A DNA stretch of 64,000 nucleotides, from assembly GCA_039881045.1 (NCBI GenBank), contig JAYWVB010000027.1, positions 310,001 to 374,000 of the forward strand, in the 5' to 3' direction. The translations under genes and the position numbers were made by a program. The notes beneath the pieces were generated by a model, which worked only from the letters and a program-made list of their open reading frames with translations, was not told where the DNA came from and searched no databases. Origin of the DNA: Chaetomium olivaceum (Eukaryota > Ascomycota > Sordariomycetes > Sordariales > Chaetomiaceae). This document shows positions 22,531 to 32,591 of this stretch, one piece after another (the stretch's first letter is position 1; every line of letters starts with the position of its first letter).

Positions 22531-23598
22531 ATGAGAGCGGGCGCGCTCACTCTCTGTGCCCTCGGGGCGGTCGCCCAGGTGGCGGCAGCCTCTGGATTTA
22601 GAGATTGGTACCCCGAGTACGGGTCCGTCTTCCAGAACACCCTCGAGACGCACTGTTCGGCCGAGTACGCCGCCTGGGTCGCTGGTTCGCCGGCGCGCCC
22701 CGAAGACCACACGGCCAATGGCACCACCTCGGCGGGGCAGGCCGTCGTGCAGTGCATACTCTCCAGCACGTCCGAGTTCATGAAGGCCAACATGGCCTCC
22801 GCCGCCGTGCTACTTGGCATCATGCCCTTCGCCCTGTCGGTGCTGGGGTCCAGCAGCGAGGAGAGCGCGCTCCTGTACGTCATCGGCCGCCGACCGCTGC
22901 TGACCACGTTGCTGCTGGCGGGGGCCCCCGTCGTGGTCGCCCTGCGGCCCTTCGAGTACAAGGACCCCGTCGGCATCCTCCGCGCCCGCGAGGGCCGCTT
23001 CTACAGCTTCCACCTCGGGCCCTCGTGGTTCGTCCTGGCCCTCGAGTACACCGTCGCGCTCGCCTCGGTCGCCAACGTCGTCCACGTCACATACGGGCTC
23101 GGCGTCGGCGTCACCACCATGATCCTCCCGGACTCGAGCTACTTGCCGGGCGTGTGGGCCGCCACGGGCATCGCCGTGCACATCATCGGCGCGCTCTGTC
23201 TGAAGTCGCGCATACGCCTCCTGACGCCCGAGAACGAGCCCATCCTCCGGTCCGAGCTGACCCTCTCGACCGACAAGCGCATCACGGTCGAGACGGTGCC
23301 CGAGACGAAACGCTTCCTGCTCCTCTCCTGGCTCACCTCCACCTCGACCACCTTCCACGTCATCTTCGGCACCTTGGCCTTCTCCAGCATGCAGTTCGTC
23401 TCCGTGCGCGACGCTTTTGGGGTCATCGGCCGCTACACCGCGTCTGTTACTATCTGCCGCGTTGTGCTCATGTATGAGCTTTCTGGGTTGCGGACGGCTG
23501 TTGATGGGGGGAATTCCCTGTCGCCGCCTGTTGATGATGGGCAGGATCCGGTGGATGGGCTGAAGGCGGGGCCGCGCGTGTTTACGTTTGCGCCGTGA
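22531..23598 (+). CDS. Predicted polytopic membrane protein of unknown function
   Basis: Intronless, 355 residues. The N-terminus (MRAGALTLCALGAVAQVAAASG) looks like a signal peptide. A lumenal/extracellular segment with an NGT glycosylation sequon and two Cys residues follows, then about six hydrophobic spans (roughly residues 90-110, 118-140, 162-195, 205-225, 268-292 and 305-325). The spans are separated by charged loops (EYKDPVGILRAREG, KSRIRLLTPENEP). The C-terminus is hydrophilic. No transporter or receptor signature is recognised. Codon use is strongly GC3, as in real genes of this window, and the frame has no defects. It resembles uncharacterised fungal membrane proteins; function is unknown. 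Confidence 0.75.
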   Translation: MRAGALTLCALGAVAQVAAASGFRDWYPEYGSVFQNTLETHCSAEYAAWVAGSPARPEDHTANGTTSAGQAVVQCILSSTSEFMKANMASAAVLLGIMPFALSVLGSSSEESALLYVIGRRPLLTTLLLAGAPVVVALRPFEYKDPVGILRAREGRFYSFHLGPSWFVLALEYTVALASVANVVHVTYGLGVGVTTMILPDSSYLPGVWAATGIAVHIIGALCLKSRIRLLTPENEPILRSELTLSTDKRITVETVPETKRFLLLSWLTSTSTTFHVIFGTLAFSSMQFVSVRDAFGVIGRYTASVTICRVVLMYELSGLRTAVDGGNSLSPPVDDGQDPVDGLKAGPRVFTFAP

Positions 23599-26560
23599 GT
23601 GAGCGAATCTGATGCTGGGCGGCGGGTGGATGGTCAACCATATAGAAATCATGTGCATGGTCAAGCGGCAGTTGCTGCGGGGTTTCTCTCTATACATCTA
23701 CGTCTGGCCTTTCCTTGCTCATGTCCAACGTGGCAATGGGTCAAAATGGAAGAGGCGTAGCTTTCACATGTTGGAAATCACTGGTCGGAGTTGATGGGTT
23801 ATGACAACGATTAGAAATACACGGGAGTTGGGCAAAGCGAAGGGTTGTTGTTCTTGTTTTCACCCAAAGTACATAGGCACATACATAGCTAGCAGAAGTC
23901 CACCAAACTTGTTTCTCAACCACGTGTTCACCCTTAAGAGTCGATCATATTTCTTCCCACTGTGGGCTGACTTGACATAACGGAGATGGCCCCAGTTTTC
24001 CCGTCACCCCGTCTCGCCTGTGTAAGCCGAGCGGAAGATCGACCTGTCGTGCCACCCGGCGACCGAACGGCTTTCCTGTGCCGCAGAGCTGGCCCAGCCA
24101 GCCCTTAAGCATCTGACATGCACCCAACCCGTCATGCAGAGCTACCTCATCCCGCTCTGTTGGCCGTCTCTCCGACCACCCCCATAGGTAAGGTAAGCTG
24201 TAAGGTAGACAGAAGAGATACCTGCAGACAAAAAGTTAAAAACAGCAACCAACCCCAACCCACACCCCGCATCTCCCCCTTCCCCCGAAGTCCGTCCTGC
24301 CCCAACAGTGCAGCAAAGCAAACAGACATTCACGGACGAAAGATCAACAAGGGGGGAAAGAAGCCCGTCATTGCCCATGCTGTGCTGTGCTGACACCAAT
24401 GAGACGGGCAGGTGGGCCACGCGAGGCCGAACCAACTGGACCGTAGTTCTTCGACTCACATTCGCTGCTGGCTATCCAGCCGTTCCCCCGACTCAGCCCT
24501 CTCTCATTCCCTTCCACCCAACCCCAACTGGGAAACCAGAGACGGCGAGTCGACCCACGTGTGTGGAGGATTTTTGTTTTATTGAATTCGGGATTGAGGG
24601 AGGGGTGCAGGCCCCGAAGATGGCCGCTTTTGCTGCTTAGCCACGTTGGAGCTGGATCCTTTCTGTTGTGATGCTGGTTTTGAGTGGTGGCTGCGTAGAG
24701 ACTGGGTGAGCTGTGCAGGGTAAGTCGTGCATGTGGTTCACTTGCGTTGGAGTCGAGTCGAGTGGTTTGTTTAGATGTTGGGGTAGCGTGGTAGTTGTAG
24801 AGAGAAGAGATGTCGTGGCAGCGTTTCGAAAACGGAACTCGGGTATCTGTCTAGAATCATTTTCTCTTTCTTTCGAATGGTCTATTTTAGTTTACAGCTT
24901 TGCCATAAATTGGGCATGAGATTCAGGTGAAGACTGACTGACAGCTACTAAGCTGAGAGTTGACATTCCTTCTTCCTAAGAACCTCTCACTTCAGAGAGC
25001 TCAGAACAAGGCCAACTGCAGTTACCAGACAAACGGTCGAGGATGCTCATTGTAGAGTTTGGTCGGAAACACTTTGTCTTCTGCATTTATGGCAAATCTC
25101 TTGTGTTCTCAAGTAACAACCGACTTCCGCGTTATCTTGACTAAAGTAACCCTCATACATGACTCCGACTCGACCGTCATCTATCAACAAACTCAAAGAA
25201 CCAAACTTGCCATTCAACTACACAATCCCACACACCCACATCCGGCCATACGCAGCAGAAGCCGTCACACCCGGCTGCATGCCCTGCAGCTGCAGCCCCC
25301 TTGAACAGAGTCGCACTCACCCCATTGAACCGCACTAGCGAGAGCGTTTATGCGCGGTTAACCCCCTGAATATGGAAGAATTGGTAGAACAACCTGCTAG
25401 CCAAGTACTCAAGACATGGTGGTGTTGTAATGTCGCCATGCTGAGATTGAACTACCCCTGAGATGGCGTGCTGTGTTTTGTTCGGGACAAGATCAACATA
25501 GAAAAGTAAGATTTTTGTTGCGGTGAGAGGATTTCTGATATTATGAGGAGAACGGGGTAAAGGGGACACGGTTGAAGGCAAACGTCATGGGCACAATGAG
25601 GCCAAACGGAAGGGAGTAGATGTGAACGGAATCAAGCCACTAGCTAGGCCTGCCCCGTCGAGGCGGCAAGCAGACCAAAACACGATGGCAACGTACCGAA
25701 CAATATCTATCTCCTTCAACAGGTCACTACGTACGTAGGTCGGCGATCGTATCATATCATATATATAAACAACCACCCCGAAGAAGCACTGCTGACCTCC
25801 CTCCTCGCACCGGTTGCGATAACCTCCCAAATCTTCCATCCGAACTCCCCCCCCGACTAGCCACCGGGCACAGACCTGCAAACAGACCTGCCATTCGCCC
25901 TTGATATAGTGGTCCTGTGCCCCTCCATTTCAACTCCTCCCGAAACTCCCAAACTATTGTTTGGTCGAGTGGGAGGAGTGCGGCTCGTGTTCCGCAGTGG
26001 CTCGTATTCCACAATGGTAGCTCCCAAAAGGATGCGGGTTCGATTCCCGAGTAAAACTCGATTGAGAGTTTTCGTAACCGATCATATTTCCAACTACCTA
26101 TTTGCAGGAAAGCTGGTCGGTGAGCTTTTTGAATTTCTTTTTCCCCCAAGCTGTTGCAACAAACATAATTCGGCAACATGGTGTTGTCATCATCCCCATC
26201 GCGCAAGGCCTCCTTTTTATCGTCAACAAAACAGCTCAACGCAGCACACATCTGAAACACACAACAGCCAAAACACTCACCTAGCCACCCAAGCAAGGTA
26301 GGCTCAGTCCGGTACTGCAACGCCAACCTTTTAAACGCAAATATTGTTTTGATATTGAACCGATCAGGGGGTATACCTAATACATCCGCCAACATTCCCA
26401 AATCGAAGAAGAAAAAGGCGCCGGTTCCCAGCCAGCAAACACGGCAGACACAAACGGGCTGAGAATGCCCCACGTACTATCCTCGCCCACTTGCCCTTGA
26501 CGCCCTCCATGACCGCATCACATACGGCCCCATATCCCCCATCCGCCCCGGCCCAGCCAG
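23599..26560. other. intergenic between convergent genes
   Basis: A 3-kb region with lower GC, some microsatellite-like AT sequence (TATCATATCATATATATAAA near 25750) and no supported gene. A GGTTCGATTCCC T-loop-like string occurs at about 26037 but does not build a tRNA (see rejected items). Confidence 0.4.
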
Positions 26561-26634
26561 CTAAGCAGTGTCCCCCACAGCAATCTTTTGATGTCTTGCT
26601 TATAGGCTCATCAACGCACAAACTGTTCTCTCCC

Positions 26635-26706
26635 CTTCCGCTTCTTCCCATGTTTTCCCTTCCTCTTCTCCCCATGCTTTCCCTTCCTCTTCTCCCCATG
26701 CCTTCC
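26635..26706. repeat. 24-bp tandem repeat, three copies
   Basis: Three adjacent 24-bp units with the consensus CTTCCTCTTCTCCCCATGCTTTCC start at 26635, 26659 and 26683. The last two are nearly identical. The array lies just downstream of the F-box-like gene stop, inside a possible 3' intron or 3' UTR of that gene. Confidence 0.75.
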
Positions 26707-26730
26707 CTCGCCACAAAGTGGTTCGCCAAC

Positions 26731-29051
26731 TCACCGCCACAAATCCATCTTCTCCCTCTTCTTCTCACCCGCACTGCTCTTCGGCCTCGGCCACTCATCC
26801 TCCCCTCCACCCCCACCACCACCACTGCCCCCCACACTCAAACTATCCATCCTCCCCCTCCTCTGCCCACCACCATCACCACCACCACCGCCACCACCAG
26901 GCACAGCCAAGAAACCCCCACCCGCACCACCCACCCCACTGACCAGCACACTACGCCTGGCACCAGCACCGCTACTCCACCCAGACGCATTCCCCCCCAG
27001 AACATCCGCGCCGAGCCCATAGCTACTAAGCGGTCTCTCGGGGGCGCCCGCGCCACCGCCGCCACCACCACCTCCTCCCCGCCCAGCGTGCCCACCCGCG
27101 CCGCCATTACCGACCTGCACGAACGACCAACCCAGCTGATCATCATCCTCCCCCTTGGTAAACACCTCCAGCTTGGCGGGGAGGTTCATGAACCCGCCAC
27201 CACCAAGACCAGGTACGGGCGGGGAGGTGAGCGACGCAAAAGGGTTGTTGCTGCTGAACCGCGGGTTGGGGTTGGCGCTAACGCCGAGGCCGGAGTTGGG
27301 GTTAAAGGCGCCGTTGAGGGAGGAAAGGGAGCCCTGCGGACGGTGGCCGCGCCCTCCTGCTGAAAAGGGGGCGGATGGCGGGGAGAGCGGCGGGAGACCG
27401 CCGTGGGTGGGTCTGTTGCTGGGGGAGGAGAGCGGGGAGGAGAAGGGCGAGTTGGATCCGCTGCTGGCGGGGCGGGCGCCGCGGCCGTCGGCGTAGGCTG
27501 GGGCAGGCGGAGGTAGACCGAGGAGGAGGTCTGGGAAGTTGGGGTCTCGGACGTAGACGGCGTGCAGATTGGGAAGGCCGCCCGAGAGGAGAGAGCCGGC
27601 GAGGTAATTGTAGTAGCTTGCCGTGACGCCTGCGTATTTGGGTGTGGAGGGCGCGGCCGTAATCTCGAAGTGCAGGGACTCGAGGCTGGTGGAGGAGAGC
27701 GGTGGGATGTTGTGCGTTCCGGCCGCGGCTGGCAAGGCAGCCGAGACGCTGTCGAGGATGGACAAGTGCTTGAGCACCGGGGTGTAGGCCATTAGTTCCT
27801 GCAAGGCCCAGGCTCGTGCACCGGTCCCGTTGAGCGTGAGCACCTTCAGCGCTTGCCGCGCCTCCGGCAGCATCAGCCAGCCCTTGAGCCCTTCACACGT
27901 AACGTTGGGGACGTCGGTAAGAATGAACTCCTCCACCGGGGGGAAAGGCGGCAGCATATCATTCCACTCCAAAGTCTCGTCGGTGAAGGACGTCGTTTGG
28001 CTGATCTTCAGCGCGCGCAGGTTCTCCAGATAGCCCAGCACCTGGCGCATCATACTCGGCTCCATCTCTATCCGAGTCAGCTCCAGCACCTCAAGCTTCG
28101 TCCACACCCTCCCCGTCGCCAGCGCCTGAAGACTGTTCTCGGAGCCTCCCATATACGTCATCTTGCGCAACTCGAGACAGCGCGCCTGTACTTCGAGGCG
28201 GAGAGTCAAGTACGCGGGGTCGTCTGTGTAGAGGCCCTCGGGTAGGTCGACATAGTGCAGGTCCGGCGTCACGGCAATCGTCCGTGCCAAATCGGCTTGG
28301 CAGGATTCGCGCAACATGTATGGCATCTTGAGGAACTGGACGAGCCGGCCGCGGCGGACAGGATCCTCTCGAAGGGTGCGGCAGAGGAGTTTCAGGCGGG
28401 CTTGTGCCGGGTCCTCGGGCTGGCCGTTTCGGTCGAAGAAGGATCGCCGCTTTCGGCGCTCGGCGAGGACGGCTTCGAGATCACAGTAATGTACGCTATC
28501 AATACGGATGCTGTGATATCTGCGCGAGGGAGAGGGTTCAGTTCGCGAATCGTCGTGTATGACCGGGGCCCCGCGCGGGGAAAACAAAGAGGGGAGCACA
28601 TATCAACGTACAGCAGTTTAATGGCCTCCCCCTTCCACCGCCTACAGACCGCGACGCAATGCGCTAGGTCGCGCAAGTCACATAGCCCACAGCCATCCTC
28701 GACGGAACTCTGCTCGCACGTGGCGTAGGTCTCGTCGCGGCTGTGAGGACAGACAAAGGTAAAGATGCGCTCAATGATGGTTTCCGGAAAGCGGGAAAGA
28801 AGCGCGGCGGAAGAGCGCGTCGGCGTGGGCTGGGAGCGGCCCCCAGACTGTGAGTGATATCTTGGGTCGAAGGAGTTGGACGGAGGTGAGCCGAAGGGCC
28901 GGTAGCTATCGGGCCGGGGGTCGGAGCCGTATCCGCCGTACGTCGGGGCCGATTGCTTGCTGCTCGAGCTGCTACCGAAGCCTGGCATCCGGCTAGGGCT
29001 GCTAATGCTGCCATCGTTCTTCCGCTTGTCTTTTCTCCTAAAAAACTTCAT
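26731..29051 (-). CDS. F-box-like protein with leucine-rich-repeat-type body and Gly-rich tail
   Basis: Probable substrate-recognition subunit of an SCF ubiquitin ligase. Two exons: 29051-28612 and 28519-26731, with a GTACGT donor, a 92-nt intron and a phase that joins CT to A. The protein has 742 residues. After a basic N-terminus (MKFFRRKDKRKN) and a Ser/Pro-rich stretch, an F-box-like helix set starts at SRFPETIIERIFTF and includes a Cys-rich insert and LAHCVAVCRRWK. The middle has leucine-rich, LRR-like spacing (LEVLELTRIEM, LRALKISQTTSF, ALKVLTLNG, LKHLSILDS). The C-terminal third is Pro/Ser- then Gly-rich low complexity. The start at 29051 is preferred because the upstream in-frame sequence is not protein-like. 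The stop TGA lies inside a GTGAGT donor-like sequence, so a short last exon may exist. Confidence 0.78.
28520..28611 (-). other. intron of the F-box-like gene
   Basis: GTACGT donor at 28611 and GCGCAG acceptor ending at 28520 on the minus strand, 92 nt. Splicing joins ...KLL to YHSIRIDSVHYC and restores one reading frame across both exons. Confidence 0.7.
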
Positions 29052-30701
29052 GGTGCCTATGACTGTTGTGGCAATCCCATGCCAGGCTCGAGGGAAGGTG
29101 TTGAGATGCGAAAGTGAGTGCGAGAAAGAGGTGGGGTCCTGTGGAATTAAGCTCTCCGTCCCGTCATTAGGCACTGACAGAATGGCCGTCGTGGGCCGGT
29201 GGCTTGTCACTCCCAGGTTAGTGCTTGCCGCTACCTATGCGGGCGGGAGGCAAGCCCCAGGGGGCGAACTCCTGCAGCAACCAACGACGGGAGCCAGACC
29301 GAATTGATAGGCTCAAGTTGGAAAAATGATTGGAAGAAGTGAGCCACCTCACGCCGAGTCCCGTCGTTGCAATAGGTACATAGCTCGCAGCTCCTGCGAA
29401 TGCAATGACTAGCTGCAGAGGACGTCTCGAAAACTCCAATCGTGATCACTGTCCCTCTGTCCACGCGACAGGTCCATTTTGTGGGATGAAGGAAGGATCG
29501 CCAGTATCAGCATACTGTATAGGCGCCGTGGGTGGACCTGTCCCTGGAGCTTGGAAATAGCGCTGCCTGAAATGCATGTCAGATCTTCGGATTCAGGAAC
29601 CTGGTCCTCACTTTGGCACTGGACCCGGCTCCTGTCTCCAGCTGCCTATTCAGACAGATCAGTCGCTTGAAAGGACGACAAAGAACAAATGACTTGTCGA
29701 ACAGTTGAAATGAGAGGAGGTTTGTGTGGAGCCTAACCTCTCACTAACTCAATTGAACCTTGTCGACACCCAATACCAACGTTATCGGGAGCTCTGCCAA
29801 CTTGAAAAACAAACCAAAAGCGTCGAGGGGCAATCCACGCCAGAATCTTGGGATGATATGTGGATATGCACAGCTGCAATTGCTACTTTAGACTCGGTTC
29901 ACTCGCCCGATGTTTTTTTTGCCTGACAACTTCGCGTTCGCAGTCCAGCCGGGCAGTATGGATGACGATGCACACCCACACCCACATGCATACGTCACCA
30001 TCGCTAACTAGGTACATGTATATAGTGTGCAGATAACGCTCCCAAAAGAGCTCGCTCACTGCCCGCTAAACTGTTGTGCCTGATAGTGGTGCACCAATTT
30101 TTTTGAGAGCCGTGTTTGGGACCATATGCAGTTCCGTCGTGCGGGACAATGATACGTGACTTCCCCAGCTCAAACTGATGACCCTGGGCCGCCAAGCCAA
30201 CAACAGCCTCTTTCAACATCGCAGAAGAGTCAGTTACATCGCTTACTGAAGTTTAACCCCCATTCAACAACTGATATCAAATCGTTGGATTCGACGCGTC
30301 TAGACGGTTCCATTTTAGTACGTTTGAATCGCCTTCAGACTGACTCGGTTTAATAAGGCCACTTGCAGCTACCGTAGCCAGTACGGGCGGCGACTCGGTT
30401 GCCTTGAGTCAAAATCACCTGACCACCGAGTAGTTCAGTATAAGAAGGGGCGTTTGCCTCGCCTCGTCCGTAACTACTGCGACCACAACCCAACTCACAA
30501 CTCACAACACAGAAAGTTCTGCAAACTCGCCAGCGGATAAGCTCTATCCCGCACACATGACTCCCAACCTGGAAGTCATGCGGTGGGGCTTAATTCGCAC
30601 GTATGCGACGAATTCGCCCATTTCTCTTTTTCCTTCCCTTAGTTCCCTTGGAAAACAACATACATAGGTATGCGCCTCTGCAAGCCACCGCTTCGCAGTG
30701 G
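29052..30701. other. intergenic, no gene supported
   Basis: Promoter side of the F-box-like gene. Short open frames only. I see no RNA gene. Confidence 0.4.
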
Positions 30702-31130
30702 ATTCTGTTCTTTTTACATCGCGGCCGATTATGATAACCCACGGGGATGCTGAGGTCCAGGTACGGCCGGGGGATACCCATCTATACTAGATGGGTTTAT
30801 TCTGTTCTTTTCAAACCCTGGCCGATGATGATAACCCACGGGGGCGCTGAGGTCCAGGCACGACCGGGGGCTCCATTCTGTTCTTTTTGCATTGTCGCTG
30901 ATGATGATAACCTAGGGGGATACTGAGGCCCAGGCATGATCGGGGGATCCCCATCTGTAATAGATGGGTTTATTCTTTTCAAACCGTGGCCGATGATGAT
31001 AATATACGGGGATACTGAGGTCCAGACATGATCGGGTGATCCCTATTCACGATGGAGGGTTGGGCCCGTTCTGTTATGGCTGATGACAACCTAGGGATGC
31101 TTTAGTCCAATTTGGGCGGCTGGGCGCCCG
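30702..31130. repeat. diverged tandem array of about 97-bp units with hairpins
   Basis: Five consecutive related units start at 30702, 30799, 30875, 30972 and 31068 (97, 76, 97, 96 bp and a partial). Each begins with ATTCTGTTC-like sequence. It continues with GCCGATGATGATAAC, then a G-rich string, CTGAGGTCCAGG and GATCGGGGG. Units 1 and 3 end in a hairpin (stem CCCATCTA / TAGATGGG with a 3-nt loop at 30777-30795, and a variant at 30950-30968). Unit 2 lacks exactly this part and is 21 bp shorter. The array is noncoding; its function is unknown. Confidence 0.8.
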
Positions 31131-32591
31131 CAATAATTGACTGGGAGGAGTGTTGAATCTACGACACATAAAACAGGTAGCCAAGGGCCAGCACACACAG
31201 ATGGAATCAAGAAGCAATAACGTGCGTCCGTCCAACCGTAGCTCAATCCCCAGCTTACCAGTCATCCCAGGATGGTTAAGTTGAAGTATGTTCGCGCTCG
31301 ACGGAATCCTCCTTCTTCTGCCGTATTCCCTGAGCTTCTGGATGGACTGTATTGGATGCAACGTCACAGATCAAAGATATTCGATGCGGTCCAAGGGGTC
31401 GCCGATGGCGCAGAAATAAAAGTCCCGAGGGCAATCAGGAGAACTGGGAGAAGCCTGAATTCATCATCTAACACAACCCTATTCAACTCTGTTCCTCCCC
31501 CATCCACGTAATGAAAGATCAACATAGGCAATCGACGAGGACGGCTGGAGCAACAAGGCTGTGCCACCGTCGTTAGGTATTGTAGGGAGAAGTCAAAGAT
31601 GAGAAAAGGCTGGTGAATGATGGAAGTAGGAGAGAGAATTGTGAAGTGGGAGAGAAGAGGAAGACAATTCTGATATAAATGGGAGAAGAGCCTGAGGTGA
31701 GGTGCCAACTTCCCTCCCGACTCTTCCGCATGTCAAGAGATGGCCTGGTTGAAACCTTCCATCTAAAGGTGCCCCTTCATCGTTGGCGGCAACCTCTTCC
31801 CGGGTCTACTTTACAACTTGAGCCTACCTGAATGTGACTGTCCACGCTAGCTTTCGCCTTTCTGGATGGTAGTCAGGGAGGCAACATCCAGCAAGAGGTA
31901 GTAACTACCTAAGTAGTGCTTGAACCAGAAATGAACACCGGCCATGCAACAGCAAGTACCTAGGCACCTGACCTATGTAGATAGGTACATCCTCTGAGCT
32001 TCGACGGAGCCTCACTCTTGAAATCATTCCTTCCCGGGCCGATCCGGCAAGAAGGTCGGCAACGACTATCTGATCAGAGAACATAACGTAGGTACCATCC
32101 CGGGAAGGTATGACGCTGTGGTCTCGGCACTGCAAGCACACCTATCTAGGTATATAAGGTAGGTAGCGGACTCCTAGGGCATGTCAACTCGGAGCAACAG
32201 CTCAGTGCTGAGGTCGTGAGGGGCGGCGTGATAAGCGGAAGCCTACGGTGGAGAAGGGCCACGCGATCAAGGGCAAATTCTTGCGAGACAATTTGCATGG
32301 CACATGGATAGATAAATAGATACACAAAAGCCTGGCTCATCGCCAGTAATTATCTCCCCCGGTGCCTCGTCTCGCTGTCGACCACCAGCTCGAACCTCGT
32401 ACAGTCTGGCGGTTGATCCTAGACCACCGCTCTCTCCAAAAGAGAGGAAAAAAGATGAAGACGCTATATACGAATACTGATGATGCTTCTGTTTTTGGTG
32501 GGCAGGGTCAAGAAGAGCAAAGCTACTTTTATGGTGATGCAATTTACATCTGTCAAACCATCACAACCTCCTCCTTGAGCAACCCGATCGA
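31131..32591. other. intergenic downstream of glycogen synthase
   Basis: No gene is supported. The right part (31900-32170) is rich in TAGGTA/TACCTA-type short motifs. It should include the 3' UTR of the glycogen synthase gene. Confidence 0.35.

Noticed and set aside
25995..26060. tRNA-like string GGTAGCTCCC...GGGTTCGATTCCC
   Set aside because: The T-stem pairs only 4 of 5, the distance between the D-like and T-like parts is too short, and no 7-bp acceptor stem exists. It is not a functional tRNA.
25757..26473. 238-codon minus-strand open frame
   Set aside because: No ATG at its 5' end, no domain-like sequence, and it reads through the tRNA-like string. Treated as chance.
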